Of a DNA stretch of 64,000 nt, positions 24,551 to 37,665 are shown one piece after another. Source of the DNA: Pseudopyrenochaeta lycopersici (Eukaryota; Ascomycota; Dothideomycetes; Pleosporales; Pseudopyrenochaetaceae); NCBI GenBank assembly GCA_003313425.1, contig NHZP01000004.1, forward strand, positions 1,612,001 through 1,676,000. Reading direction: 5' to 3'. The notes under the pieces were generated by a model that saw only the letters and a list, made by a program, of their open reading frames with translations, was not told where the DNA came from and searched no databases. A program made the position numbers and the translations under genes. How positions within the stretch are numbered: the first letter of the stretch is position 1; each line of letters starts with the position of its first letter.

Positions 24551-25081
24551 TGTGGTAGGTGGGCTTTGCCCAGAGGTGTGGTGATCGTTCGCGATGGAGA
24601 TGGGGAGGCTTTCGAAAGTTTCTTGAAGTTCGGATTCGAAAGTGCAGGCAAGAACGTCCGCACGTGACGAGCGGACCACCGAGATCCATGGCACTCTGAC
24701 ATCTAGTCCGCCGGGTAGCAGTAAGTAAAGTGGACAGTGGAAAGACACAGTGCGAAATTGAACATTGAATCGTCAATTGGAGAGTTTGGTATATACTCTG
24801 CGGAGATTGGGTTATGACCCTGAGAAGAGTTGTGGGTGATTTACACTTGCTCCACATCTTACACCTTCGTCTTGACTCCAAATCCCAAAGTTCCAGCACC
24901 GCTGCCTTATCTATACAGCCGTGATCATAGTATACATAAAGTTTTCTCCAGCCGGATCTAAAACAAGATTGCAAGACGCCGTAGATTGCCCCAATCCATC
25001 TTGTCCCGAACACCGTATCTATGCGATGGATATGTTGTACATGCGAGTAAGGATCTATGTCGAAATAATGCTGCCGAGTCC
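24551..25081. other. Intergenic
   Basis: Upstream of the mL45 gene and downstream of the carrier gene. Overlapping short frames exist on both strands but resemble nothing known. Confidence 0.4.
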
Positions 25082-26343
25082 CTACACGTTGCTACTCTCT
25101 CCAAGGAGTTTCAGCACGCCTTCATATGTGCCAAACATGATTGCAGCACTGGGAACTACGCGGAACATGTGAGGAACAAGACCGCCGTAGAGCGCTACCA
25201 TGCCCTCTTCTTTCCAGATGAGCCGGAAGCATTGCGCAAGGCCGGTATATTTGAGTCTGCCATCCTGTTGTGGTGCTTGTCGTAGACGTGTGCGAACAAC
25301 CTAATTGGGGTCAGAGTCCTGTCTCTCAAGTGTAAAGTGATTAGGAACGGCGTACCTCATGAGGATAGGTGATAAGAGCGGCCACAAACTTGGCAGCTCC
25401 AGCAGCAGACACTTTACCTGACCAGGCAACAGTCTGGTCCCATATTGTCGGAGGCTTTCCACTGGCCGCGATCCGCTCCTCTCGCCTCACCAATGAGAGT
25501 TTCATCTGCTCATACAGCATCCACTGGAGCGTACTCTCCGTGACACCCAGATAGCTCGCTGTTAGCCCGCGATATAGGCCTCGAACGCCTTCTTTGCGTA
25601 TGGTCTGCATCGTGCAGTCGAATGCATTCTTGTATTGGCGGCCTCGACCGTCGGCGTGGATGCTCTTGTCTAATTGCAAGCGTGTCTTGACAAGCCAGAT
25701 AGGATTCGTCGCGGTACCTGTGACTATACCAGCGGCGGCCGCGGAACATAGATGGACCCAGGCTGCTTCTTTCCCGTCATTGAAATGTGTGCTGATCAAC
25801 CGTTTGCCATTGCCGTATGCATAGAAATTGATTGCACGCGCAGGAACCACTCCGATGAGGTTTGGTCCTAATCCCTTGAAGAGCGCTCGCCAGCCTTCCA
25901 CCTTTGGGACCTGCCATAATATCTCTCCTGTTTCTCGAATGTGTAGTAGCGAGCTGCGGGCAAAAGACATTGTCTCGATAGGTGGAAGGCCTCGCGCGGT
26001 GCGCATGGCAGCTAGATGCTGTTGGTAGTATGTCGACTGGAGACGGGTTTTAAGAACATCGAGGGGTGCGGTCAAGGTCGCAGAGGCCATGCCACCGAGG
26101 CTGCAAGGTATTAGTCTCCCATCTCCGGTCCATCAAGTGTAGATTGGATTTGCCTCACCCTCCAGCGACGAAATGCGCCCATGATTTTGCAAAGGCTACA
26201 TTCGCTGCAGCTACTGGGGCGTCATCTGGCCTTTTCGGCGGCAGTACCTCTCCCAATTCACGTGATGAAGGCGGTAATGTCTGGAAGTGCTGTGGAGTAC
26301 TGTCCCGAAAACTTCGGGGTCCGGAGGCGTGTTCGAAGGTCAT
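25082..26343 (-). CDS. RIM2: Mitochondrial pyrimidine nucleotide carrier Rim2-like
   Basis: Mitochondrial carrier-family protein, closest in my reading to Rim2, which exchanges pyrimidine nucleotides across the inner membrane. Exons 26343-26159, 26100-25356 and 25300-25082 give 382 residues. The three carrier signatures are visible: PLDVLKTRLQ, NPIWLVKTRLQ and PHEVVRTRLR, the last spanning the second splice junction. The first repeat carries a long insertion between the signature and WRALFKGLGPNLIGVVPARAI, as in Rim2-type carriers. LYGGLVPHMFRVVPSAAIMF closes the third repeat. The N-terminal ~60 residues before FVAGG are a variable leader. It is divergent from CIA30, with 308 bp between the starts. 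Confidence 0.9.
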
Positions 26344-26651
26344 CGGGGTGCGGGATGCGCGTGGCGGATAATGAGTGGTTTGGTCGGAGGAGGCGCCACG
26401 GGCAGAGGAAATAGTGTCTAGACAGGAGGTCTACTGTGCGATTATCATTAAGGGTGTTTGTTCGTAGGTGATGTGTAAAGGGAGGAATTGCGCATCGAAC
26501 AGTCCAAAAATTAAGATGACGACCGATGCGGCTAGCGGCTGGGGAAAGACCGCGGCGTTTCGTCACTCATACAATCATGGGCGCTGGATTGCAATTGTGC
26601 CCACCACTCCTCCCAGCTGTTCAACAGACCTCGTAGTAACCGCCCGTCAAC
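26344..26651. promoter_or_regulatory. Divergent promoter region, RIM2 / CIA30
   Basis: 308 bp between two divergent start codons, both for mitochondrial proteins. No specific site assigned. Confidence 0.4.
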
Positions 26652-27525
26652 ATGCGACCGACTGCGCAGTGCCTTGCGCCAGGCTTTCTGAAGCGCAGCT
26701 TGGACGAGTTCAAGCGTCTCTCCAACTTTGGTGAGCTCCGTGATCTCCACCCGCCTTGACGCGCCACTCCTGACATGCGCAGCTCTCAAACTTGAAGGAC
26801 TAAAGTCCCCCTCGAAGGCATTCCCGCTTATCCAATTCGAGCAACCTGAAGACATTGAGCGATGCAAGCGCATGAGCGACAAAGATATCGGCGGTTTCTC
26901 CACCGCGAAACTTGACTTCCATCCCGCCACACAAACCGAACCTTCTCATGCCCGATGGCATGGCTCTATATCCACCCGATTACCACAGAACCAACCACAC
27001 ATCCAGAGGTCAGGCTATGCAGGGTGGAGGACACTTGATCGAGGATCTACCATCTTCGGCAAATCGTTATGGGACGTCAGCATGTATGGCTTCCTTGCCA
27101 TCCAGTTTAAGTCCGATGGCCGCAAATACTTCGTAAATGTGCAGACCGAGTCAATTGTCCCCACAGATATTCACCAGCATTTGCTGCATTCAAAGACACC
27201 CGGAGAGTGGGAAACAATCTTGATCAAGTGGAGCGAGTTTGTGCGGACAAATCATGGGCAGGTCGTTGAACCACAAAGAGAGATTTTGACGCAGAAAGTG
27301 CGAACAGTAGGCATAAGTCTGATTGATCGGATACCAGGGCCGTATGATTTGAGCATCAGTAAGGTGTGGGCGACAAATGCGACACGAGATGATGAGATCC
27401 TGGAGAACACCACGGGTATAGTCGGGGGCTTGCCGAGTTGGCATTCAAAACAGGGTGATTACAACAAAAATGTTGGAAGGAGAGACTCTGGGTTCGGAGA
27501 AGGTCGACGGGAGACGATTACATAG
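26652..27525 (+). CDS. CIA30: Complex I intermediate-associated protein 30
   Basis: CIA30 (NDUFAF1 family) is a chaperone for assembly of the membrane arm of respiratory complex I. Exons 26652-26730 and 26783-27525 give 273 residues. I chose the acceptor at 26782 (GCGCAG) because it yields NFALKLEGLKSPSKAFPLIQFE, which matches the family better than the alternative acceptor at 26797, five codons further on. Domain pieces: KLDFHPATQ, YAGWRTL, DVSMYGFLAIQFKSDGRKYF, then KTPGEWETILIKWSEFV and GPYDLSISKVWATN. The start at MRPTAQCLAPGFLKRS gives a short basic leader. It lies beside APC5 in the MAT-linked block. Confidence 0.9.
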
Positions 27526-27952
27526 GTGCACCAAATACAATCCTTTCCAAAGTTCAGAGATTGAACCATATGATGAACGTCTTTGCAATGGTTAAATTTG
27601 GACATGGCCATACTGCCGCGGCATTAATGGATTTATCAAGTTGTGATATTGCTGACCAGTAGCAAACAAGATGTCCCAAACTTTCGATATTTAATACAGA
27701 TCACGGGAGCACGCGAGGCGTAGCTTCGGTTATTCTTGCCCTTGAGCCCGCTTCCGGTAAACAACCTGTACAACACAAAGTTGAATACTACTCCACCGTA
27801 GGCTTTGATAATCAGGTCATGTTGGTTTCTTACGGTAAAAATTTCACACTTCTCAGTCCGATGCGTTAGCTACAAGTCCGACCTCGCCTCCCGCAAGTCC
27901 AACTTCTGCATTCAGTACCATACTGGGGCACGAACATTGTGCCATTCCAAGT
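27526..27952. other. Intergenic, promoter of APC5
   Basis: 427 bp between CIA30 and APC5. Short open frames overlap the APC5 start but are not convincing. Confidence 0.4.
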
Positions 27953-30511
27953 ATGGCGACGCCTCGCTATCTCACAGCCCAGAAGATCAGTCTTCTAGTC
28001 CTGACACGTCTTTATTGCAGCGCGACTCTTCCTTCCTCAGCAACAATACCCGTTCTGTCTTTCATCCTAGCGAACAACATTCCCAAGGTCTCATCCAGTG
28101 CCCGGACGCATCGTTCTTCTACTTCTGCCCAGCAAGATGCATCTTTCTCAATCGATGCTTTCGAAGATGTTCTCCAGGAACATGCTTCGAGCATGCCGGG
28201 CCGGACGCTTTTGGACCTCTTCCTCAAGCACATGTGGGAGATGAATTCCTTCGATGCTCTGCATGACCTATTCGATGCTTTACTCGAGCTAGTCTCTCCA
28301 CCGCCGCCTGTGACTCAAGATGGAGAGGCTCCAGATCGAATTTACCTCTCAAAGACGTCTCCACTTGGTTCGTTTGTGCGCAGGGCGCGCCTGGAGTTCA
28401 CGCGGCTGCAGTTTGACGATTCCATGAAGCTTTGGTCCTCGTTCATCAAGTACAGAGCACCGACAGCGCAGTGGACGAAGAGGCTCGCCGGTCTAGCGTC
28501 AGGTGGAGTAGATATAGTAGTATCAGAAATGGGTTTGAGCGCTGGCGATGCTGTATATGAGGTTGCGTACGGCCATCTGGACGAGTATGATGAAGAAGAG
28601 GAAGGAATGAGTCTTGATGACATCGATCGGGTTCTGGATTTCCAACTTGACCGACTGCAAAGATTTGGCGATCGCGTTCCGGAGAGCATGAAGTCACAAC
28701 TCCGCAGTATGGTCAGCTCTTCTGGCCTCGTCCACCGACAAGCTCATCTTGTCCAGTTCTTTGACGCTTGGAAAGCCGGTGACTACACTTCGGCTTTCGA
28801 CAACCTTCACCGCTACTACGACTATGCGATGCAAACGCGCGAAAAGATTCACTACCAGTACGCTCTACTTCATATGGCCATTTTGCAAGCCGATTTTGGC
28901 TGCTTCGGCGAAGCCATAGCTGCTATCAATGAGACTATTGCTACGGCCAGAGAAAACCAGGATATGACGTGTCTGAGCTTCAGTCTGAGTTGGCTAAATC
29001 ACATGGCCAAGGCATATCCTAAACAAATGAAGGGTGTAGGATATATGAGCATGCTAGGCAGCGAAAGAGATGCATTGACGTTCCTGAAAGCGAAAGCTAA
29101 GGAAACCAAGATGTACAATTTGCTGAGCGCAAGCTTACTCAACGAAGCCAAATTGTGTCTAGCGACAGTAAGTCTTCTCTGCTATATGTATTTCGTGTCA
29201 ATTGACTGACGATTCTCGTAGGGTGAATCTATCCCTCGGGCTCTGGAACATATCTATCAATCCTCTCATCTCAACATCAAGGAAAGCATCAACAACTATG
29301 GTAGTCAGATGCTGCTCACATCCACACTCTACTCGCGACTCGGAATACCACATCTCGCCTACGTACACTGTGAATTGCTTCTCGATTGCTACGAACATTC
29401 CTGTCCAGTTGATGAGCGCATACGAGCAATTGGACGCCGAGCCTTCATCATGAGCCAAAGCGGACATTATGATGAGGCTATCTCTGCTCTTGAATCCATC
29501 AATACGTCAACTCACAAATCACTAAAATTTCATCAGTACCTTATACTCTGCATCGGGTTGATTAAACTCAGGAGAGCTATTCGTGGGTACGCATCCCTTT
29601 CTTATTATCCCATCCTGACCAAAGCTTACCCAAGATAGGTCTGACTGGGCAACATGCAAACACCTTCTTGCTGCCCTGAAACCCTCTACAGACCCGTCGT
29701 CGTCTCCGCTCGATCCCGAACTCTCGTTCCTCCAACATGAAGCCTACATTGACTATCTCGTATCCCACGGTCTCTACCCTGAAGCCTTCACTGCCATCGC
29801 TTCTCTCGCTCAGTCTCTCAAGTCCGACAACGCCGACATCCTTCAACGCGTCTCAGTGCTTCTTATGCAAGCAGACTTATGGAGAAGGGTAGGCAAACCA
29901 GAAAGAGGTTTTAGTGTTGCGCTGAGGGCGGCGAGTGTGAGCTTCAGGGCAAGGCTAGGATCGAGCCTTTGGAATGCAGTGGGCTTATTAGGCAACATTT
30001 TGAATGGCTTAGGCGAATGCGGGAGTGCGAGAAGACTAATTGAGGCGGTGTTGCCCCAGGTATGCATTCCTTTGGCGTTGTCATGATTGAGTTGTACCCT
30101 TCTTTTGAGAAGAGAATAATACTAACAATTTCCTGAAAGGCTTTGGAAGGTGTGGATAACATGCTCTCCGGAACTTTGTACTCGCACCTTGCGGACTCGT
30201 ACATGGGTCTCGCCAATCCCAATCCCACGTCACAGTCACAAAGCGCGACAAAATATGCTTCGCCTCCTAAACCATCTTCTCCTACTGTAACACGATCGCG
30301 TGCAGCAAACATCGCAAAGGCAGAGCTGTACATCGATAGAGCAAGGGAATTGTTTAAGAAGAGTGGTTATATAGACGGCGAGTGTGAACAACTGATGAAG
30401 AAAGCGATCATAGCGAAATTAAGGGGCGACGAAAAGCTTGCAGAAGAGTGGGCGCAGAATCATAATCGGGTGTGGGAAGAGGGCATGAGGAGGATTGACA
30501 GAGATTTATGA
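27953..30511 (+). CDS. APC5: Anaphase-promoting complex subunit 5
   Basis: APC5 is a TPR scaffold of the APC/C ubiquitin ligase that drives exit from mitosis. Exons 27953-29167, 29222-29586, 29639-30059 and 30140-30511 are all in phase and give 790 residues. The N-terminus YLTAQKISLLVLTRLYCS starts the family-specific domain. The TPR core includes LLHMAILQADFGCFGEAIAA and SLSWLNHMAKAYP, followed after intron 1 by GESIPRALEHIYQSSHLN. The C-terminal helices run through HLADSYMGLANPN. It converges with COX13. Confidence 0.93.
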
Positions 30512-30786
30512 GGAAGCGAGTTAATATGACCAGGCGGCCAAAATGGGAACCAGGGAAGTAACGTGAGGAAGGAATGACTGGAGAGGAAGGTCTAGATCAG
30601 ATTCCTTGAAGGCAAAGGAGTACGCGTAGTGCGAGATCACTTGTTGCACAGCAAGACACAAAACAAAAGAAATGTATTGCTGGACTACTGCTGCCTCGGC
30701 TTGCGCTCGTACTATTTACATTCCCAGTCCGACCTTAAGTGCTGGTCCTTGAGAGATCGATGTATGAAAGAGGGTCATGCAACCGC

Positions 30787-31417
30787 TTACTCGTCCTTCT
30801 TGTGGTAGTTGACCTTGTCGTTCCAGAAGGCAGTCTATTCAACGTTAGGTCCGGGGTCTTATGCATGTCACGCTTGCAGAAAGACGGATTGCTTGCATAC
30901 CTTATCACCGTCTCCCCAGAAGAAGTTCTTGGTGCGAATGTTCTGGTAGGAGTACTCGGGCTTCTCCTCACGGGGGATGTCGTGGGCAACGTGCTCCCAA
31001 TGGGCGTCCCACCGGAGCTTTGCGTTGACGCTGGCAATGATAATGGCCGGGACAGCGACACTGTAGTCATCATCAGTACCATTCCAGTATCCGAATATCG
31101 CTCTACGCCTCGCTCAAATAGCTTGTGTGTCCAATCTTCTCCTCGCAGTTCCAGCCTCTACGTTCGCAGACTCCCTTGATGTGTATCCTCGGGTCGTGAT
31201 CCGGCAAGACTTACTAGAGGGACAGCTTGCGCCAGAACTCGCCAGACACAGCGCCATGCTCCTGGATGCGGGCACGCTCGCGGTTGAACTCGTTGTCCTC
31301 GGCTCCTGCAAATTGCTTGGGCGACTCCGAGCTATAGTTTCGGCGGCCCGCGCGGAGAGGGGCGCGGGCGGGCGCCATGCGCGGTGCTACGCGGGCAATG
31401 GTACGCTGTGCGAACAT
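30787..31417 (-). CDS. COX13: Cytochrome c oxidase subunit VIa
   Basis: Nuclear-encoded small subunit of respiratory complex IV, in the mitochondrial inner membrane. Exons 31417-31215, 31060-30901 and 30834-30787 give 136 residues. The N-terminal ~27 residues are Arg/Ala-rich (MFAQRTIARVAPRMAPARAP), fitting a cleaved presequence. FWRKLSLYVAVPAIIIASVN spans the single membrane helix across intron 1. The C-terminal family signature YQNIRTKNFFWGDGDKTAFW spans intron 2, with NDKVNYHKKDE at the end. Intron 1 is 154 nt. COX13 is a standard MAT-flank gene next to APN2 in many Pezizomycotina, and here it is divergent from APN2. Confidence 0.95.
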
Positions 31418-31742
31418 TTTCGTGCTGGTAGAGTGGAGATTGGAGCAATTGGGTGTGTCCGGGGACGGTGGGTGGTTGTGGTCAATGGCGTGAGGTGTGA
31501 CAGAGGATGCTCGAATTGACGAAACAGAGCTTGGCTGTCTGTCAGGCCATGTCCCGATGCGGAGCTTCCCGGCAGCTTAGCGGTGTTTGCACTGTTTGGT
31601 CGAACATGTGACGTCGTGCTTCCGGCCATCCCCTCTGTCGCGTGTGGCGCGTCGCTCTCCGTCTTCCATGCTTTGGACCAGTCGCTTGTAGGAGGGAGGA
31701 GGCGATGAGGTTCAACGCTCGTCTCTGTCCGCAGCACACATA
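31418..31742. promoter_or_regulatory. Divergent promoter region, COX13 / APN2
   Basis: 325 bp between two divergent start codons. No specific site assigned. Confidence 0.4.
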
Positions 31743-33690
31743 ATGGTCCGCATCACGACGTGGAATGTTAACGGCATCCGCAATCCATTTGGCTACCAGC
31801 CATGGCGCGAAAACCGGACTTTCAATGCCATGTTCGATATTCTGGAGGCGGATATCGTGATTATGCAAGAGCTCAAGATACAACGCAAGGATTTGACTGA
31901 TGATATGGTGCTTGTTCCAGGCTGGGACTGCTACTTCAGCTTACCCAAGCACAAAAAGGGTATGTATACTGGCCTGCGATGGAAGTGGGAACATCACGTG
32001 TTGATATATTTCAGGATACTCTGGTGTTGGCATTTACACTCGCCAATCTGTGTGCGCCCCCATCCGCGCTGAAGAAGGCCTCCTCGGCGTGCTGTGTCCT
32101 CCCAACTCTTCAATACCCTACCGTGAACTTCCCTCCGCCTCGGCCATAGGCGGTTATCCCACGCCCGCTCAAGTCGCTGCCCTAGGCGTCGACCCTGCAG
32201 TCCTTGATGCAGAAGGACGCTGTCTTGTCATCGAATTCCCGGCCTTCGTCTTGTTTGGCGTGTATAGCCCCGCCAACAGCAATGGTCTAAGAGATGACTT
32301 TCGACTTGGTTTCTTGACGTCACTAGATACAAGGATTAGGAACCTAGCAAAGATGGGCAAGAACGTAATATTAACAGGAGACCTAAATGTGAGCCGGGAT
32401 CTGATTGATACAGCAAAGGCAGAGGACCATATGAGATCAGAGGGAATCACTTACGACGAGTATCTGAGTATGCCAAATCGCCGCATCTTCAACCAATTGT
32501 TGTTAAATGGCAAGGTATCTGGTGAGCGAGATGAGGGAAGAGAAGAGCCAATACTATACGATCTGTGTCGCGAGTTTCATCCGGAGCGTGAAGGCATGTT
32601 CACTCACTGGGAGCAGAAGATCAACGCTCGGCCTGGGAATTTCGGCTCGCGCATTGATTTTATACTATGCAGTATTTCGATCAAAGACTGGTTCCAAGAA
32701 GCGAACATTCAAGAAGGGTTGATGGGTTCGGATCACTGTCCAGTCTACGCTTTGACAAAGGAGAAAGTACTGACGTCCGGGGAACGTAATACAACGGCTG
32801 AAAAGGCTGGGTCAGAAGACGAAGTTCACGTCCTAGACATGATGAATCCATCTGGTATGTTCAAGAATGGTGTGCGATTAAGAGAATACGATCCAGCCAA
32901 GGATTTAACAGCGCTGAGTGGAAAGTTGTTCCCTGAATTTACGAAGAGAAGAAATATCAGAGACATGTTTAGCAAGAAACCCGCAGCATCAAAACCAGAA
33001 ACGACAGTATCATTGGCCAAGAACGGGCCACAATCACAGTCACAATCGCAAGAGGATATCACCGGCTCTCAATTTTCTACAATAAGTGCAGTGGATCAAG
33101 AAGCTATTTCGCTGGCCGAGACATCCGTCGACAATGAATCCTCAGCCATGAACGGACATACAGCATCGGTTCCGAGCCCGCTGAACACGCCTGAGAAGCG
33201 GCGCGCATCTACATCAGCTTCCCCCAGTAAGCCCATCAAACGGAGCAAGTCCAGTCTCTCGTCTGCAGCATCGAGAACATCCAAGGGCCAGCAATCTCTC
33301 AAAGGCTTCTTTCTGACCCGTAGCAAACCCGCAGACCCCAGCGCAGCCAAAGAAACAGCGCCGCCGGCTTCATTCTCATCCTCTGAAAACTTTCCTTCAC
33401 GCTCACCACCAACACAATCGCCTTTGCCTTCCGAGCCCTTTGACCCCGACCCGCGCGCTACGCAGGAAGCGTCCAAGGAAAGCTGGACTAAGCTTTTCTC
33501 GAAGAAACCGGCGCCCCGATGCGAACATGGCGAACCATGCATTACACTAACCACCAAGAAGCCAGGTGTTAATTGTGGGCGTCAATTTTGGATCTGTCCG
33601 AGGCCGATTGGGCCAAGCGGGCAGAAGGAGGTAGGTACACAGTGGCGGTGTGGTGTGTTTATCTGGAGCAGTGATTGGAAGGGCGACTGA
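31743..33690 (+). CDS. APN2: Class II AP endonuclease / DNA lyase Apn2
   Basis: Cuts DNA at abasic sites in base-excision repair. Exons 31743-31959 and 32015-33690 are joined across a 55-nt intron and give 630 residues. Exonuclease III-family motifs: TTWNVNGIRN, VIMQELK (catalytic Glu), GVYSPANS, LTGDLNVSRDL, SRIDFIL and the terminal GSDHCPVY (catalytic Asp-His). A long linker carries a PCNA-interaction box, QQSLKGFF, at about residues 498-505. The C-terminal GRF zinc finger (from about residue 575) shows CEHGEPC, FWICPRP and WRCGVFIW. APN2 is the classic flank of ascomycete MAT loci. Confidence 0.96.
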
Positions 33691-36600
33691 TGGTAGAAGT
33701 GGTAAGGTATATGGATAACTAAAGATCTCTGAGTAGCTCAGAAGGCATGACCATTTGGGCTATCAATTTGATTGACATACCTACTAGAAGAGGTGGTCGC
33801 ATCCGGCTTTGGCGTGCCCAGATGGAGGAGTCAAGATGGATGTAGGTGTTGAAAAGAGTCAGGAAGGTCCACACTATGCTAATGGCAGGACGATGAAGCA
33901 AAGGAGCTCGTGCAACACAATGCAAGAGCTATGGAAGAAGTAGCGAAAGCATGTAAAACCCTATCATGCTCAGCAGAACGTCTCATAAAACGAAATGGAA
34001 TTCAAAAGAGTCATTTAATAAACGTTCATTTGTTCCATCTCTATTCCATCGAACACTCCCAGGCTTCTCCACACTTGTTTGAAACTACTTCCAGGTTCTT
34101 CCGACAGGAATTAGTTGATTTTACTGCTGTGCTCAAACTTGTATCAGCATTGGCTCATCTCGGTCTGAGTAATGATCGTCGTCACTGCACGCATTCCGGG
34201 TGTCACACCTCCATATACATATGTGCTACGATTCCCAGCCGCCATCACAATGTAGATCAAGTCGTTTTAGTACTCTAACCAAGTCGCTGCCATGCTTGCC
34301 ACAATACCGCGAGTGTTGTGCTGGGTATCGTTCAGCCTCGCTCGCAGACCATTGCGTTTGTGTGCGCGACGACATCTCCGCATACGCTGTCGCAGCTGCA
34401 CTCAAGCTGTAATTTCAAGTTTGATAGGCTACAGAGATATACGGGACAATGCGCTGCCAGGCCAGCCAGGATACTGCCTATGTTACGTTGGATATGTTGA
34501 CCTCCTTGGCCAGCTCTACTTACAAAGGAAAACTGCCTACGAACTATCATCATAACGATCGAAATTCAGAATGATGTTTTCAAGGTGTAATGATACTCTG
34601 CCGGAAGTGCTACCAGTTCTGCCACAATAGCTCATGCGTTGTTGTATATCATTACTCTGTCCCCGAAAGATATCTCGAGGCAACTCTTCACGATCGGGCG
34701 ACCATCGCTCCAGAGAGCTTCATATGGCAAATACGGCAATTAAGACGTGACAAATGCCTTGAAATGCACAACCAGGCTTACAACAGTAGCACATATGTTT
34801 GTTGAGATGTCTGGAATCAATTTACGAATACTAAGCCTAGATCCTTCTCTGGAACCAAAGTTAAAAGATAAAACTTCCCAACCTTGAAGATCTTTTGAAC
34901 AAGTATAATCAAACCTACGGCGATGATTTATGGCAAAGATGGTGAATTTGGCTCTGGATTTTTGTAGGCCTTCCGTAGCGATGGTCGTACTGTGTCGGAT
35001 AACTTGTTGTTCGCTGACCATGTCAATACCTAGAATCGTTACGATCCCCACCACCCTTATAACAAAAGCATCAAAGATGTATTGACTTGGTTATTTCATA
35101 CACCTGATATTTCATCAAACAGGAAGCACGTTGTTTGCGGATATGTGTGCGTCGTGCTTGGTAGATTCTGTGGCTGTCCAGACATCCCATCACATATTAC
35201 CTCATATGTTCATCAAACGCTACTATAGGGGCTCCAATACAATCTAGCTCACTCAAAGGCTCTTTCCCTGGAGCTGAGCGAACCATAGATACCACTATAT
35301 CTACTTCTACACAAATTTGGTGTATGCTACCAGATGGACTATCGACCAAAACATGAGAATACGTTTATTTTTAACGATAAAACCATTGCTTCTAAATCAG
35401 CAACCCCTGAACAAAGACTTGTCGAGGTATCTTTTGCAGTGCGTCTAAGTTTCTGGACTTACATCTCACTTCACATGTATCATGGCAGACATGACCAACC
35501 AACTCATCAAGTGTAGATTCTAGGTCTATGGTGACTAGTATTAAGCGTTTAGAGTACTTCAAACCTGCTCGTGTCCTCACTACTATAGCACTGACTATCT
35601 TCGCATAGATCTTGATGTATAGACTAGCCCGGTCGTCATATTCTCGTCCCGAATATACTCTGGGATAATTCAAAAAGTGTTGCGGCTATAACGCCTTCAA
35701 TCCTTAGAGGCAAGAGATTAGTCTTTTGCTCCGACAGAAAGCATATGAGTAAATATAAAATTATCGGTTCAAGTGGATGAAGATGTACATGTGGAACAAC
35801 CATACAGTTCTAAGGCGTAAGAAAGTCCCAAGGGCCTCAGCCTTGTGACTACAATATCATATATTCCAATCTGCAGAAGCCAACCCCGTCAGCATGTGCA
35901 ATAATGTGAAGAATTCTAAGCACTGCCGGTAACACACAGCCACTGTGAGGACTACCGGATCCTCTTCCTCCCAGAACATTCCGCGAAATCCTACTTCCAG
36001 CCCAAGTCTTTCTATGCACCACAGTCGCTATCGCTATTAAACCCACACCATGTGTCCCTGTAGGTATATATATATGGGTTTAGGTGAGTAAAATAATACC
36101 CTGAATCTCCGTTGCTACCTCATCGGCTTCAACCTGTCTCGGGCACTCCATGCTCTTAGTGGTCCAGAGCAGGCAATGTCCATACAGGAACCCCTAAAGT
36201 AGACCAGATATATTCACAGGCAGTGCATCATCTTTGCCACCGCAAAAGTGATTGATTACCATACATTTTAAACACTATGATAAAAGCGTTCTCCTGCTTC
36301 GACGCGGAATTTGGTTGGTACACTGTTACACTTCCAACAAGCTCAGTATCTTGATAGGAGCACTTTCACAACACTCGATCTTTTCACTCTCACAAGCATT
36401 ACCCTGAGAATATCGAAGCCGGGTTTTGCTACATACATGCCCGCAAGGGTCATCCAGGACTACCTCGTGCCGAATGTGAAGACAGCATCACAGGCAGTTC
36501 GCAGCTACCAATGCTACACTACCTGATTCGCCAGGCTATGGATATTCAATTATTGATCGCCTCATACATTACAATCCAGGGTTCTTCTACACTACTCAAT

Positions 36601-37665
36601 ATTGTGCACTATCACACCACGACATGACCCACGCAGGGAGTGTCTGGGTTTTGATCACTATATATGAGGGATTCTACCCCGAAACCGCCATAGCCACGCG
36701 TGTCACGATGCAGACGCTTAGATAATTCTTTCTTTTTTCTTCAATGATTATTAGGTCTATAGTGTCAAGCTATAGGGGCTGAGAGTATGATAATCCGCAT
36801 ACCAGGACCGAGGTAGCAGGTAAACTTGAATTTTGTCCTGAATTTGAAACGAATAATGCCATTCTCATGAAGATAACTACTCCAGTACAGCCAAACCGTT
36901 CCTCATGGATTAGAAAATACGTAACCCAATCTACACCCGTGTCAGGACACAAAACGTTCCAGCCAAAAAAACATCATGTATGATCATCTCCATATCCCTA
37001 CCGAAAAATCATACCTATTCGTGATCCGATCGAATATTATGGTTGAAGATCAGGTGAAAAGTTATTGAGGCATTCCACCAGGCAACAGCCTCAACGGGTG
37101 TGAAGCAAGCCTTCCGCTTAAATGACAGGAAGCAGGCCGTTGCAGTGAAGTATGTTGCAAGCTAGACGGAAAAAGATAGACGTAGTGGTTACTGGCGTAT
37201 GGTGGACTGGATTCAGAATGGAAGATCCTTGTACGGATGAGGTGGTGATCAAAGTGTTCATCCTGTACAGGATGAGTCTCAAGAATCAACATGGAAAACG
37301 CTACAAAACTAGCACAGAGTAGCCAATAGATCAACGTAACCGAGATAGCAATGATGATTTACTATCCTGTTGTTCGCCGTTGAGGAATCACTACATGACC
37401 TAAATCAAGGGCAGACTGATGTACTCATCGGCACACACCAGAAGAGGTACAGGTATAACTGAAGTTTCATTCTTGTGGGTGTTCATGGGGAAATACATCA
37501 TGACCAAGAAAGCAATACCGGGTGAAGAAATGAGCCTAGTGTTGAGAATTTGTCATGCGGTAGATTCAGCCAGTACAGTCATCTTCGAGGAGGAGAGACG
37601 CTGTACGGACTTGGTAAGCCAGGTATGAATAGAAAACGGACCTTGGTGATGGAGACAAGATCACC
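33691..37665. other. Gene-free stretch between APN2 and MAT1-2-1
   Basis: Nearly 4 kb without a recognisable gene. Only short frames (at most ~115 codons) occur, none resembling alpha-box, HMG-box, SLA2 or other MAT-associated proteins that I know. Base composition looks more AT-rich than the flanking genes, and a short TA run lies near 36070. The stretch may include idiomorph-specific non-coding DNA and the 3' UTRs of the two convergent genes. Small unknown MAT-associated ORFs cannot be excluded. Confidence 0.5.

Noticed and set aside
33910..36526. Short frames in the APN2-MAT1-2-1 interval as possible extra MAT genes
   Set aside because: None shows an HMG box, alpha box or other motif I recognise, and none chains into a longer spliced frame.
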